A DNA stretch of 64,000 bases, taken from NCBI RefSeq assembly GCF_030688855.1, contig NZ_JAUYZK010000004.1, positions 62,001 to 126,000 on the forward strand. Direction: 5' to 3'. Positions 39,904-49,743 of this stretch are shown here, piece by piece. Below the pieces are notes generated by a model, which was not told the origin of the DNA, made no database searches, and worked only from the letters and a program-made list of their open reading frames with translations. The stretch's first letter is position 1; each line of letters starts with the position of its first letter. The stretch is from Helicobacter cappadocius (GTDB lineage: Bacteria > Campylobacterota > Campylobacteria > Campylobacterales > Helicobacteraceae). The position numbers and the translations under genes were made by a program.

Positions 39904-41265
39904 ATGAATTTACAGACAAAAAAAATCAATAGTGCGAATGCGTCAGTGAGTGGAGAAATCCTTCTTGAAGACCTAGAAAAAAAGCTCAACAAAATAGCTA
40001 CAAAAATAAGTAAAACCGTCAAAATGGATGGTTTTAGAAAAGGAAAAGTTCCTTTAAATGTCGTAAAATCTAGATACAAAGAAAATATCGAACAAGATGC
40101 GCAAAAAGAAGCTGTAGAGGAAATGCTCCAACTTGGGCTCAAAGAATTGCAAATTGATGCCAAAGATGTTATCGGGGATCCTATTATTACAGAATTCGAT
40201 AAAAAAGACACCTTTATTTCTACTACAATCAAGATAAGTTTGAAGCCAGATTTCAAGCTAGACAACATCGATTCCTATGTTCCAGATGTAAAACTAAAGC
40301 AAATTACAAATAAACAAATCGAGGATAGACTCAATGATATTGCGAAAAATAAAGCTCCCTTGATTGAAGCAAAGAAAGATAAAAAACTAGATAAGGGAGA
40401 TACAGCAAACATAGATTTCAAGGGTTTTATAGATGATAAAGCGTTTGAAGGAGGGGAAGCTAAGGGATTTGACTTAAATATTGGAAGCGGTCAATTTATA
40501 CCCGGTTTTGAAGATGCACTTGTTGGACTCAAAGTAGGGGAAGAGAAAGATATTGATGTGAGTTTTCCAGAAAATTATCAAGCTCCAAATCTCGCAGGAA
40601 AAGCAGCTGTCTTTAAAGTCAAACTAAACAAAATCCAAGTCAAAGATCAACCAAAAATTGATGATGAACTTGCCAAATCTTTACTGCCTGAAGAAAAAGA
40701 ACCTTCTTTAGTGATCTTGAAAGAAAAGATAAGAGAGCAACTTGAACTCGAAAGCAAAACAAAACTATACAATGAAGAATTGAAAGAAAAATTGATTGAA
40801 AATCTCAATAAAGGTATTGATTTTGATCTTCCTGATCTTATTGTAGAACAAGAAATGGATTTACTTTTTAGAAATTCTTTAAATATACTTGACCCAAAAG
40901 AACTAGAAAGTTTAAAATCTGATCCAAAAAAAGCTCAAGAAAAACGTAATAGCTTCAAAGAAGAAGCACAAAAAAGCGTTAAAATAACTTTCATTGTAGA
41001 TCTTCTCTCCAAACAAGAAAATATATCTGTAGAAGACAATGAAGTTCTCCAAACTGTCTATTATGAATCAATGATGAGCGGACAAAACCCAAAAGATATG
41101 ATAGAGTATTACAAGAAAAACAACCTTTTCCCCGCCTTAAAAATGGCGATGATAGAAGACAAGATTCTTGTACATTTATTGGACAAAAAACTTGGTAAAA
41201 ATACAAAATCAGAAAAGCCAAAAGAAGAAAAGCTTCTTAAGAAATCAAAAACTGAGGAAAAATAA
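39904..41265 (+). CDS. tig: Trigger factor
   Basis: 453 residues. Ribosome-bound chaperone with peptidyl-prolyl isomerase activity. The ribosome-docking loop GFRKGKVP is at about residue 40, the FKBP domain (about 150-240) includes [13 protein letters not shown] and [13 protein letters not shown], and a helical C-terminal domain follows. I use ATG 39904 with AAGGAATTCT before it. The stop overlaps clpP by one base (TAATG). The order tig-clpP-def is as in H. pylori. Confidence 0.96.
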   Translation: MNLQTKKINSANASVSGEILLEDLEKKLNKIATKISKTVKMDGFRKGKVPLNVVKSRYKENIEQDAQKEAVEEMLQLGLKELQIDAKDVIGDPIITEFDKKDTFISTTIKISLKPDFKLDNIDSYVPDVKLKQITNKQIEDRLNDIAKNKAPLIEAKKDKKLDKGDTANIDFKGFIDDKAFEGGEAKGFDLNIGSGQFIPGFEDALVGLKVGEEKDIDVSFPENYQAPNLAGKAAVFKVKLNKIQVKDQPKIDDELAKSLLPEEKEPSLVILKEKIREQLELESKTKLYNEELKEKLIENLNKGIDFDLPDLIVEQEMDLLFRNSLNILDPKELESLKSDPKKAQEKRNSFKEEAQKSVKITFIVDLLSKQENISVEDNEVLQTVYYESMMSGQNPKDMIEYYKKNNLFPALKMAMIEDKILVHLLDKKLGKNTKSEKPKEEKLLKKSKTEEK

Positions 41266-41852
41266 TGAACTATATTCCCTATGTAATAGAAAAGACTGGA
41301 AGGGGCGAACGAAGTTATGATATTTATTCTAGGTTGCTCAAAGATCGTATTATTCTTTTAAGTGGGGAAATAAACGATTCTGTTGCCTCCTCCATAGTTG
41401 CTCAGTTGTTATTTTTAGAAGCTGAAGATCCTGAAAAAGATATCAATCTTTATATCAATTCTCCTGGTGGTGTCATTACAAGTGCTTTCAGTATTTATGA
41501 CACGATGAACTACATCAGACCTGATATTTGCACTATTTGTATCGGACAAGCAGCTTCAGCTGGTGCATTTTTGCTCAGTTGCGGAAGCAAGGGCAAAAGA
41601 TATTCTCTTCCAAATTCAAGAATTATGATTCACCAACCATTAGGAGGTGCTCAAGGACAGGCAACAGATATCGAAATTCAAGCCAAAGAGATTCTTCGCC
41701 TAAAAAGCATTCTAAATTCTATTATGGCAAAAAATACTTCGCAAACCCTCAAAAAAATATCTCAAGATACAGAAAGAGATTTTTTTATGAGTGCAAAAGA
41801 AGCTAAAGATTATGGTATCATTGATAAAATACTTGAAAAAAGCTTAAAATAA
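41265..41852 (+). CDS. clpP: ATP-dependent Clp protease proteolytic subunit
   Basis: 195 residues. The catalytic triad is visible: Ser98 in [11 protein letters not shown], His123 in [10 protein letters not shown] and Asp in QDTERDFF. It forms the 14-mer proteolytic chamber that works with ClpX or ClpA. It is co-transcribed with trigger factor and peptide deformylase. The candidate ClpXP adaptor at 17199 would feed substrates to this peptidase. Confidence 0.97.
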   Translation: MNYIPYVIEKTGRGERSYDIYSRLLKDRIILLSGEINDSVASSIVAQLLFLEAEDPEKDINLYINSPGGVITSAFSIYDTMNYIRPDICTICIGQAASAGAFLLSCGSKGKRYSLPNSRIMIHQPLGGAQGQATDIEIQAKEILRLKSILNSIMAKNTSQTLKKISQDTERDFFMSAKEAKDYGIIDKILEKSLK

Positions 41853-41863
41853 AGAGGCACGAA

Positions 41864-42934
41864 ATGGCAAACAAAGAAGAAGAAATATCTGATTTTGGCA
41901 GTAATATATTTTTTGGAAAACTAGATCCAGATCTACCAGATCCTGAAAAAAATGATGAATTTGTTTTAGAAGATCAAGTAGCAGGGAAAGTTAGTGTGGT
42001 CGCACAAAATACAGTCAAACAACTTGAAGAAGAAGGTCTTCCTGCCTTTCCTGCAAACTATCAACTTTATTTTGAAAGACTTCTTGAAAAAGAGGAAACT
42101 TCATTTAAACAAAAAATCCAAAGCGTCATGGACCTTCAATCTATGGGAGAAGACAGAGCTGTAGCTTTTGAAAAAAGCGTCAAAGAAGGTTTTAAAAATA
42201 TCAAACAAATCCTAGATTTTATTGCTGTGCTTTACAAAAATTTGCAACTTGTGCAAACCGTTACAGAAAAACACATGAAAAGTATGGAAAAAATTGATAA
42301 CAAGATTGTTCTTTCCAATGCAATTTCTGTATTTTTAAAAGATATTGATAAGGTCAATGATGTTACATCAACCCAGCTCAACCAAATTAAAGAGCTCTAT
42401 CAAAAGACTGCTAAAGTTATCTCTGATATCAATAAAAATACTATCTATGATTCTCGTTTTGGAATCTACAATAAACGTTATTTTATGAGTCTGATAGAAA
42501 AAGAAAATAAATTGATGGAGGAATTCACCCATTCATCAAGCATTCTTACTATGCAATTAACCAAAGATATTCAAGAAAGCATTCAAGATAAATCAACACT
42601 AATGATTTTGCTAAAAAGTATTGCTAAGCTTTTGTTAAAAACCTCCAGAAGAAGCGATATTATAGGGTATTTAGGAGATGGAGTTTTTGGAATTGGACTC
42701 AAATATTCAGATATACCTAGTGCAACAAAAGCCGCTGAAAGATTTATTCATTCTGTCAAAACTACCAATATATTTTTAGGGGAGCGAGATATTTCACTTA
42801 ATGTTTCAGTAGGTATCGCAAAAATAGTTCCAGAAAGAAATGCTGAAGATTCCTTAGAAGCAGCACTTTCGGCATTAAAAACAGCACTTGAAGAAAATTT
42901 GGAACTCAATATTTACCCCCAAGACCAATCGTAA
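41864..42934 (+). CDS. Degenerate GGDEF-domain protein
   Basis: 356 residues without membrane helix. Residues 1-195 are helical, with Glu/Lys-rich stretches. Residues about 195-345 follow the diguanylate cyclase fold ([13 protein letters not shown] at the start, NVSVGIA near the end), but the GG[D/E]EF signature is replaced by LGDGVF, so cyclic-di-GMP synthesis is very unlikely. It may bind a nucleotide or act as a scaffold. It is wedged between clpP (11 bases before) and def (one-base overlap), so its expression is tied to protein quality control. Function unknown. Confidence 0.85.
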   Translation: MANKEEEISDFGSNIFFGKLDPDLPDPEKNDEFVLEDQVAGKVSVVAQNTVKQLEEEGLPAFPANYQLYFERLLEKEETSFKQKIQSVMDLQSMGEDRAVAFEKSVKEGFKNIKQILDFIAVLYKNLQLVQTVTEKHMKSMEKIDNKIVLSNAISVFLKDIDKVNDVTSTQLNQIKELYQKTAKVISDINKNTIYDSRFGIYNKRYFMSLIEKENKLMEEFTHSSSILTMQLTKDIQESIQDKSTLMILLKSIAKLLLKTSRRSDIIGYLGDGVFGIGLKYSDIPSATKAAERFIHSVKTTNIFLGERDISLNVSVGIAKIVPERNAEDSLEAALSALKTALEENLELNIYPQDQS

Positions 42935-43449
42935 TGGCTGTTTTAGAGATTTTAAAATATCCCAACAGGACACTTAGAAAAATCTCAAAAGATGTCCAAA
43001 ATTTTGATGATGCCTTGCATACGCTTTTAGATAATATGTATGAAACAATGCATGAAAAACAGGGGGTTGGAATCGCTGCTATTCAGGTAGGAGTTGATCA
43101 ACGTGTGCTGTTAATAAATATTCCAAGAGAAGAAGATAATCAACAATATAAAGAAGATTTGCTAGAAATCATCAATCCTGTTTTCTTAAAAAAAGAAGGT
43201 AGCACGAAGTGGAATGAGGGTTGTTTATCTGTGCCTGAATTTTATGAAGAAGTCGATAGGTTTGAAGAAATCACACTTGCTTATTATGATCGCTTTGGAG
43301 AGAAAAAAATTCTTCAAGCAACTGGATTTTTAGCTATTGCTATCCAGCACGAAATGGATCATTTAAATGGTGTTTTATTTGTAGATAAACTTCCGATTTT
43401 AAAACGTAAAAAATTTGAAAAAGAGCTCAAAAAAGCCCAAAAACAATAG
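42934..43449 (+). CDS. def: Peptide deformylase
   Basis: 171 residues. It removes the N-formyl group from new proteins, using a bound metal. All three motifs are seen: [10 protein letters not shown] (variant of GxGLAAPQ, with Ile for Pro), EGCLSVPEF with the metal Cys, and HEMDHLNG with the two His and the catalytic Glu. It overlaps the GGDEF-like gene by one base. Confidence 0.95.
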   Translation: MAVLEILKYPNRTLRKISKDVQNFDDALHTLLDNMYETMHEKQGVGIAAIQVGVDQRVLLINIPREEDNQQYKEDLLEIINPVFLKKEGSTKWNEGCLSVPEFYEEVDRFEEITLAYYDRFGEKKILQATGFLAIAIQHEMDHLNGVLFVDKLPILKRKKFEKELKKAQKQ

Positions 43450-43478
43450 AATTTAAAACTTAGGAGATGTTTTGAGAA

Positions 43479-44990
43479 ATGGTAAATAAGATATTTTGTG
43501 CGACAAGATCAGGGACTTCTGCCAAAATTGTCGAGGTTGAAGTTACCTTCGCTCGTGCATTACCAGCATTTATTATATCAGGACTTGCAAATAACTCCAT
43601 ACAAGAAGCAAAACAAAGAATACATTCTGCACTCCAAAACAATAACTTCACTTTTCCACCCCTGAAAATCGTCGTCAATCTCTCTCCATCAGATCTTCCA
43701 AAAAGCGGTAGTCATTTTGATTTGCCTATTGCACTTTTGATTGTATTGCAAAAAGAAAATTTTACTCCTCAAAAATGGTTTGCATTCGGGGAATTAGGAC
43801 TTGATGGTAAAATACGGCATAATGACAATATCTACCCCTTGCTACTAGATATAGCATTACTGTGCCCTCAAGCAAATGTTATTGTCCCCAAAGGAGGGAA
43901 AAAACTTTTTAGTCCTATTCCTAACCTAAACTTTTTTTATGCTGATGATATTAATGAAGCTTTAGAATTTATCAAACAAGAATCTCCTACTCCTGAAACT
44001 TACGCAGAAGAATTAAAATTTCCTTCTTTTAAAATCAATGATGAAACATATTATTATCACAATGAATTTGAACTTGATTTTTCTGAAGTCAAAGGTCAAG
44101 ATATTGCCAAACGTGCTGCTTTGATTGCTGCTAGTGGATTTCACAATCTTATTCTTGAGGGAAGTCCTGGATGTGGCAAAAGCATGATTGCCAAACGTCT
44201 TAAGTACATCTTACCGCCCCTAACCCTCAAAGAAATGATAGAAACTGTAAAAATCCAAACACTTGGAAATCATTCAGCCTTTTATACACCTCTTAGAAGT
44301 TTTAGAAACCCTCATCAAAGTGCCTCAAAATCAAGTATTTTAGGCTCTGCTACACAAAATGAACCCAAGCCTGGAGAAATCGCCTTAGCTCATAATGGGA
44401 TTTTATTTTTTGATGAATTACCCCTTTTTAAAAAAGAGATCTTAGAATCTTTGCGTGAGCCATTAGAAAACAATCAGCTTGTAGTTTCTAGAGTGCAAAG
44501 CAAAATAGAATATGATACTTCATTTTTGTTTATAGGAGCACAAAATCCTTGCCCTTGTGGAAATCTTTTGAGCCTAACAAAAACTTGCCGTTGTCAAGAT
44601 AAAGAAATCAAAACCTATAAAAATAAACTCAGCGAACCTTTTATGGATAGAATTGATCTGTTTGTGCAAATGAGCGAAACCAAAGAAAATTCAAAATCAA
44701 GCATCAGCTCAAAACAAATGCAAGAAGAAGTCTTCAAGGCATTCAAAATGCAAATCTTAAGAGGGCAGACGCACCTAAATGGAAAGCTCAATGAAAAAGA
44801 AATTGATAGGTTTTGTGTCTTAGACGAAGATACTAGAAATCTACTAGATCAAGCCATCAATAGATTTTCACTCTCTGAACGTTCTATTCATAAAATCAAA
44901 AAAATTTCACGCACTATTGCTGATTTAGAGGGAAGCGATCACATTGAGAAACCACATTTACTAGAAGCTTTGAGTTATCGTAGAATATAA
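43479..44990 (+). CDS. comM: ComM/YifB family AAA ATPase (magnesium chelatase-like)
   Basis: 503 residues. N-terminal region (NLSPSDLPKSGSHFDLPIA) is the YifB-type domain; the AAA core has Walker A EGSPGCGKSM and Walker B LFFDELP, then the zinc-like CPCGN and CRC motif and a C-terminal winged region. ComM is a helicase that promotes branch migration during natural transformation. It follows def by 29 bases, as HP0792 follows HP0793 in H. pylori. Confidence 0.92.
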   Translation: MVNKIFCATRSGTSAKIVEVEVTFARALPAFIISGLANNSIQEAKQRIHSALQNNNFTFPPLKIVVNLSPSDLPKSGSHFDLPIALLIVLQKENFTPQKWFAFGELGLDGKIRHNDNIYPLLLDIALLCPQANVIVPKGGKKLFSPIPNLNFFYADDINEALEFIKQESPTPETYAEELKFPSFKINDETYYYHNEFELDFSEVKGQDIAKRAALIAASGFHNLILEGSPGCGKSMIAKRLKYILPPLTLKEMIETVKIQTLGNHSAFYTPLRSFRNPHQSASKSSILGSATQNEPKPGEIALAHNGILFFDELPLFKKEILESLREPLENNQLVVSRVQSKIEYDTSFLFIGAQNPCPCGNLLSLTKTCRCQDKEIKTYKNKLSEPFMDRIDLFVQMSETKENSKSSISSKQMQEEVFKAFKMQILRGQTHLNGKLNEKEIDRFCVLDEDTRNLLDQAINRFSLSERSIHKIKKISRTIADLEGSDHIEKPHLLEALSYRRI

Positions 44991-44999
44991 GCTTGTTTT

Positions 45000-45030
45000 T
45001 ATAATATATTATTATAATAATCGTTATTAT
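45000..45030. promoter_or_regulatory. Promoter and AT-rich palindrome before cadA
   Basis: TATAAT (45000-45005) is a likely -10 box. Immediately after it, ATAATAA and TTATTAT form an inverted repeat with 7-base arms around TCG (45014-45030). TATTATT also occurs twice as a direct repeat (45007 and 45025). Such a palindrome at the transcription start of a metal-export ATPase is where a metal-responsive repressor (Fur, NikR or ArsR type) would bind; which one is not decided by sequence. Confidence 0.4.
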
Positions 45031-45044
45031 TAAGAGAGTAAAAA

Positions 45045-47096
45045 ATGCAGAAGTATAACATTCAAAATTTAGACTGTGCAGATTGTGCAAATAAACTAGA
45101 AAACAAACTTCGTGAAATTGATGGTTTTTCTGAATGCACAGTTTCTTTTGCGACCAACACTCTTTATGCTCCTAATATGAATATTGAAAAACTTCGCGAA
45201 ATTATCAAAAAAATAGAGCCTAAAGTTAGCGTTAATGAGGATTTTGAGAATAACGAAGAAAAACCTCGGTGGGAAATCATTGCCGGGTTGATCGGGATTT
45301 TTTTTATTTCTCTATTGTTATTACACTTTTTTGAAACCCAATGGATCAATGTCATCAGCTATATTTTACTAGGATTGGTTTATCTCATATCGGGGAAAAG
45401 CGTATTTATCGGTGCTTATGAAAATTTTAAAAAGAAACAATTTTTTGATGAAAATGTGTTGATGCTCACTGCCACCATTGCTGCTTTTTTTATCGGTGCA
45501 TATCAAGAAGCTGTATCTGTCATGTTGTTTTTTGCAACAGGAGAATTTTTACAAGATTTAGCCGTATCTAAGTCCAAATCTTCTATAAAATCCCTACTTG
45601 ATCTTGCTCCAAATATCGCGTATGTGAAAAAAAATAACCAAATCATCCAAGTTATTCCGCAAAAATTGTGCATAGGCGATGTCATCATTATCAAACCTGG
45701 TGAAAAAATCCCCACTGATGGCACAGTTATCAAAGGTGAAAGCAGTATAGATCAAAAAGCACTTACAGGCGAGTCTGTGCCTATTAGTGTGAGAAGTGGG
45801 GAAAAAGTACTTGGGGGCAGTATCAATCTAGAAGGTTCCATAGAAATACAAGTTGATAAACTATATGAAGATTCTTCTGTTGCTAAAATCATCGAATTGG
45901 TTCAAAATGCCGCTAGCAGAAAATCAAAAACCGAAAAATTCATCACTGTTTTTGCTAGATACTACACACCTATTGTATTTTTTATCGCTTTATGTGTAGC
46001 TTTTGTTCCGCCAATAATGGGATTAGGAAGCTTTCAAGATTGGATATATAGAGGATTAGTAGCCTTGATGGTAAGTTGTCCTTGTGCACTTGTAATATCT
46101 ATCCCTTTGGGCTATTTCGGAGGGATTGGGGCAGCAAGTAAAAATGGTATTTTAATCAAAGGAGCTAATGATCTTGAAACATTAAGTCTAGTGAAAAATA
46201 TAGCCTTTGACAAAACAGGAACACTTACAAAAGGTGTATTCAAAGTTACCGAAGTAGTTGCTTATAATGGCTATAGCAAAAATGATGTCCTCAGATACGC
46301 ATCTTGTGCTCAAAATCTCTCCAACCACCCTATTGCCATCTCTATCAAACAAGCTTACAATGATGAAAATCATACACATCAAATTGAGGAATTTGAAGAA
46401 ATCAGTGGATATGGGATCAGGGTGGTTTGCAATTCAAATCTAATACTCGCAGGAAATGATAAGATTCTACACAAATATAACATCCCTCATGATAATTGCA
46501 GTGTTGAAGGTACGGTTGCTCACATAGCAAAAAATGGAGAATATATCGGATATATCATCATATCTGATGAATTAAAAACAGATGCGATTGCAGGAATTAA
46601 AGAGCTTAAATCTTTGGGGATAGAAAATATCACTATTTTAAGTGGAGACAATGCCTATGCTACCCAAAAGGTAGCCAATGCTATTGGATGTAAGTATTTT
46701 GCAAATCTTTTACCTGAGGATAAGGCAAAAATATTTGAAGAACTTAAAACTTCCACAAATTTTAAAAGTGCCTTTATAGGCGATGGGATTAATGATGCTC
46801 CAACACTAGCGATTGCTGATGTTGGTATTAGTATGGGTGGAGCAAGTGATTTAAGCAAAGAAAGTGCCGATATCATCATCACAAATAATTCTATTCTTAG
46901 TATTTCCAAAGCCTTCAAGATTGCAAAAAAAACAAAGATAATTATTTGGCAGAATATTGTCTTTGCACTTGTGATCAAAACAATTTTCATTATACTGGGT
47001 TTATTTGGAATTGCAACCTTATGGGAAGCAGTTTTTGGAGATGTGGGGGTAGCTCTTATTGCACTAGCTAATGCCATGCGAACAATGCGTATTTGA
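45045..47096 (+). CDS. cadA: Heavy-metal P1B-type ATPase (Zn/Cd/Co exporter)
   Basis: 683 residues. An N-terminal metal-binding domain has C11-A-D-C14; membrane helices follow, with the transport-site SCPCALVI and the phosphorylation site DKTGTLTKG; GDGINDAPTLA and HP (NHPIAIS) complete the P-type core. The CPC motif and the CxxC domain fit Zn/Cd/Co export; H. pylori CadA (HP0791) lies at the same place after comM. The 54-base gap contains a palindrome that could be a metal-response operator. Confidence 0.92.
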   Translation: MQKYNIQNLDCADCANKLENKLREIDGFSECTVSFATNTLYAPNMNIEKLREIIKKIEPKVSVNEDFENNEEKPRWEIIAGLIGIFFISLLLLHFFETQWINVISYILLGLVYLISGKSVFIGAYENFKKKQFFDENVLMLTATIAAFFIGAYQEAVSVMLFFATGEFLQDLAVSKSKSSIKSLLDLAPNIAYVKKNNQIIQVIPQKLCIGDVIIIKPGEKIPTDGTVIKGESSIDQKALTGESVPISVRSGEKVLGGSINLEGSIEIQVDKLYEDSSVAKIIELVQNAASRKSKTEKFITVFARYYTPIVFFIALCVAFVPPIMGLGSFQDWIYRGLVALMVSCPCALVISIPLGYFGGIGAASKNGILIKGANDLETLSLVKNIAFDKTGTLTKGVFKVTEVVAYNGYSKNDVLRYASCAQNLSNHPIAISIKQAYNDENHTHQIEEFEEISGYGIRVVCNSNLILAGNDKILHKYNIPHDNCSVEGTVAHIAKNGEYIGYIIISDELKTDAIAGIKELKSLGIENITILSGDNAYATQKVANAIGCKYFANLLPEDKAKIFEELKTSTNFKSAFIGDGINDAPTLAIADVGISMGGASDLSKESADIIITNNSILSISKAFKIAKKTKIIIWQNIVFALVIKTIFIILGLFGIATLWEAVFGDVGVALIALANAMRTMRI

Positions 47097-47194
47097 CAAA
47101 TAATCTTATAAGAATTTTTATTACCAAATTACCAATTTCTATAAAAAATCTCAAAAATAACTACTCATTAAGCCTACTTTTTAAGGTTTTAAAC

Positions 47195-47200
47195 TAGAAT
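47195..47200 (+). promoter_or_regulatory. Possible -10 box of the formate dehydrogenase operon
   Basis: TAGAAT stands 34 bases before the ATG of the polyferredoxin gene, in the 137-base gap after cadA. There is no strong -35 element or clear operator. It is the only good candidate promoter for the operon here. Confidence 0.4.
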
Positions 47201-47233
47201 CTTAATAACAAACTACAACCATAGGAAAACCCA

Positions 47234-48838
47234 ATGCCTGAGAATATACAAAAAGATCTCGGTAATTCAACACTCCATAGTGAAGTCTTTTTAGATGATT
47301 TTATGTTTGATTATGACGCGAAATCTATTATTTCTCAAAGTATTGAAACTTCAAAAGACTATTCAGATTTTTTAAATTATTATTCCGTGCAAGTTCAACC
47401 CACCTTGCTTCTAATAGGTGAAGGAAAGGAAGCTAAAAAATTTTTAGATACCGTTAAATCCTATCCAAAAATCCCTTATCAGGTCGGTCTTTTAAATGCA
47501 AAAGATATTATTTCAATTTCAGGAAATCTAGGTGAATTTGAAGCCAAAATCAAAATTTCCAATACAGAAAGCACACTAGAACCACAGATTGGAAAAGTTG
47601 AATTTTCACAGGCAGTTATTTTTTATGAAGATGATTATCTCACTCGCTTTATGGGTATAGAAAAAGCAAATGATTATAATGATGCTCTTGAGCTCTTACA
47701 AGCTTTAGATTCCCGTATAGGGGAATATAGATATGAAAAAAAAATCAATTACAACCCTGATTATTGTCAATATCTCCATCGCAGACCAAACAAACATCAA
47801 CAAGGGTATTGTCATAAATGTGCCGATATCTGCCCAACATTTGGAGTTGGAAAAGATGATTCATTAATGGAACTTGTTTTTTCCAAAATTGATTGCATTG
47901 GTTGTGGAAACTGTGTAAGCGTCTGCCCAAGTGGTGCACTAGAACGAGATGGATATGATAAAGAAGCTTTATTTGAAATCGCTAAGCTTTATAAAAATAA
48001 AACTCCTGTTGTGATGGATTTTGAAACTTTTACAACTTTAAAAAATTTTGATTTTTGCAATTGTGTTCCATTGCTACTCCCCCAAGTGAATTTTTTAAAT
48101 GAAATGTATCTGATGACCTTAATTCAAGAGAGTGGTTCGCAAATCATCATTTTTACAAAAAATCCTTCTGAAAACTTGATTGAAAGTGCTAAGCTAATCA
48201 ATAATATCTATAACTCTATTGCTTCCTTACAGACCGTTCATATCGTCAAAGAAACAAAATCTCTAATTCATCTATGTAATACCATTAAGCCCAATAACGA
48301 ACTATTTTACACCTATGCCCAAAACCAGAGAGAACCTTTGAGAAATATTTTTGCACAACGTTTGATGTTTTTAATAAAAAACAATGATTATGGAAAAATC
48401 AAAAATACCAAAACAAGCACATATGGAGAAATAATACTAAATCAAGATGCCTGCACATTATGCATGAGTTGTGTGGGAGCTTGTAATGTCAGAAGTTTAA
48501 GTGCTAATGCTTCAAACTTTTCCTTACAATTCAACCCATCTAGTTGCACATCTTGTGGATATTGCGTGGATTCCTGCCCTGAAAATGCAATATCTTTAGA
48601 ACTATCTGGTATTTCGCTCAACCCAAGCTGGTTTGAAAACAAAACATTAGCTCAAGATAAAATGTTTGAATGTATAGAGTGTAATAAACCTTTTGCCACA
48701 ACAAAATCTATTCAAAAAATAAAGTCTATTATGCTTCCTGTATTCCAGAATGATGAGGCAAAAATCAGATCCTTAGAATGTTGCCCTGATTGCAAGGTAA
48801 AAGTAATGTTTGAAAAAAATTTTGAGGCATTTATATGA
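47234..48838 (+). CDS. Polyferredoxin-like 4Fe-4S protein of the formate dehydrogenase operon
   Basis: 534 residues, no signal sequence. Cys clusters: CHKCADICPT (about 195), CIGCGNCVSVCP (about 220), CTLCMSCVGACN (about 415) and CTSCGYCVDSCP (about 440). The C-terminal 60 residues hold C-x2-C ... C-C-x2-C, a zinc-ribbon-like end. The protein probably passes electrons or helps assemble clusters during FdhA maturation in the cytoplasm; this is inferred from its place as the first gene. Its stop overlaps the chaperone start by four bases. Confidence 0.88.
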   Translation: MPENIQKDLGNSTLHSEVFLDDFMFDYDAKSIISQSIETSKDYSDFLNYYSVQVQPTLLLIGEGKEAKKFLDTVKSYPKIPYQVGLLNAKDIISISGNLGEFEAKIKISNTESTLEPQIGKVEFSQAVIFYEDDYLTRFMGIEKANDYNDALELLQALDSRIGEYRYEKKINYNPDYCQYLHRRPNKHQQGYCHKCADICPTFGVGKDDSLMELVFSKIDCIGCGNCVSVCPSGALERDGYDKEALFEIAKLYKNKTPVVMDFETFTTLKNFDFCNCVPLLLPQVNFLNEMYLMTLIQESGSQIIIFTKNPSENLIESAKLINNIYNSIASLQTVHIVKETKSLIHLCNTIKPNNELFYTYAQNQREPLRNIFAQRLMFLIKNNDYGKIKNTKTSTYGEIILNQDACTLCMSCVGACNVRSLSANASNFSLQFNPSSCTSCGYCVDSCPENAISLELSGISLNPSWFENKTLAQDKMFECIECNKPFATTKSIQKIKSIMLPVFQNDEAKIRSLECCPDCKVKVMFEKNFEAFI

Positions 48839-49461
48839 TGGAACACAAAAAAAACATTGGGGAAGAAATCATCCAAGCGAGAATATTATATTATGATTTT
48901 TTTACGGGTCTATTTTTATTTGAGCTTTTAAAAAATCGCGCTGAGATTTTAAAAAAACAAATCAAGATTCTCAAAGATTTCGCTTTTACTGATGGCAATG
49001 TAGAGGATTTTAGGATAATCGAAAAAGAATTAAATACAAATGGAATCGGTGCTTTTATTCAAGAATTCACAGCATTATTTTCGCTTCCCTTTGTGCCAAA
49101 TAATCGCTCAGCACAACCACTCTCTCCTGTCTATCTCTATCTTTCATATTACCTAGAAGGTTGTATTGGGGGCAAAAGTCTCTCAATGGCAAAAGATATT
49201 CTCAAATCATCAAGCTTTTATCTAAACTCCACATTTTTAAAAGAAACTGAAGAAAATCTAGGTGTTCTTTTACTTACAATGGAACATTTGCTTCAAAATA
49301 AAGATGATAATGCCAATAAACTTTTTAATAAATGTATAGCCCCTATGATGCAGCCCATCACACAAGGCATTTCAAAACGCAAAGATTGTATGCTATATGG
49401 GCATATCAATAATATCTTTGTAGAGTTCTTAGAACTAGAAAAAAAGATATGGCTGGAATAA
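48835..49461 (+). CDS. TorD-like molybdoenzyme chaperone
   Basis: 208 residues, all helical, with the TorD/DmsD-type blocks (EFTALFSLPF, SPVYLYLSYYLEG). TorD-family proteins bind the Tat signal of a molybdo- or tungsto-enzyme and hold it for cofactor insertion. Its substrate is most likely the FdhA encoded two genes later. Two adjacent ATGs are possible; it overlaps the polyferredoxin gene. Confidence 0.82.
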   Translation: MMEHKKNIGEEIIQARILYYDFFTGLFLFELLKNRAEILKKQIKILKDFAFTDGNVEDFRIIEKELNTNGIGAFIQEFTALFSLPFVPNNRSAQPLSPVYLYLSYYLEGCIGGKSLSMAKDILKSSSFYLNSTFLKETEENLGVLLLTMEHLLQNKDDNANKLFNKCIAPMMQPITQGISKRKDCMLYGHINNIFVEFLELEKKIWLE

Positions 49462-49523
49462 TCGCATAAAAGTGCTAAATGGCATTTTTATGGGGTTATC
49501 CCAAAAACTTTCAAGGAGGCAAA

Positions 49524-49727
49524 ATGAAAGAAAATTCTCGGCGGAAATTTCTAAAAAATACTACAAAGGTTGGTGCAATAGCTGCTGTAGGGGGACTAGT
49601 AATCAATAGTTGTAGTAACAATGAAGTCAAACAAAGTGGAGTTATAGTGGGCAAATCCAACAAAGAAGAAATCCTCTATCAAGGGAATACAAAATACTGG
49701 AAAACATATTATTCAGTGGCCAAATAA
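49524..49727 (+). CDS. Small Tat-signal protein of the formate dehydrogenase region
   Basis: 67 residues. The N-terminus has the twin-arginine signal SRRKFLKNTTKVGAIAAVGG, then a short tail containing NTKYWKTYYSVAK. It belongs to the short proteins encoded directly before FdhA in Campylobacterota and other Proteobacteria; the role is unproven, perhaps escort of FdhA during export. I start it at ATG 49524 (AAGGAGG just upstream); a longer frame to 49479 has no site. It lies 16 bases before fdhA. Confidence 0.85.
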   Translation: MKENSRRKFLKNTTKVGAIAAVGGLVINSCSNNEVKQSGVIVGKSNKEEILYQGNTKYWKTYYSVAK

Positions 49728-49743
49728 ACAAAAAGGAAGAAAA

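Noticed and set aside
39876-40268. Long minus-strand reading frame opposite tig
   Set aside because: It mirrors the tig coding sequence, has a Ser/Leu-rich antisense composition, and no ribosome-binding site or family resemblance.
47745-47939. Short minus-strand reading frame inside the polyferredoxin gene
   Set aside because: It lies fully inside a clear Cys-motif coding region and has no ribosome-binding site.
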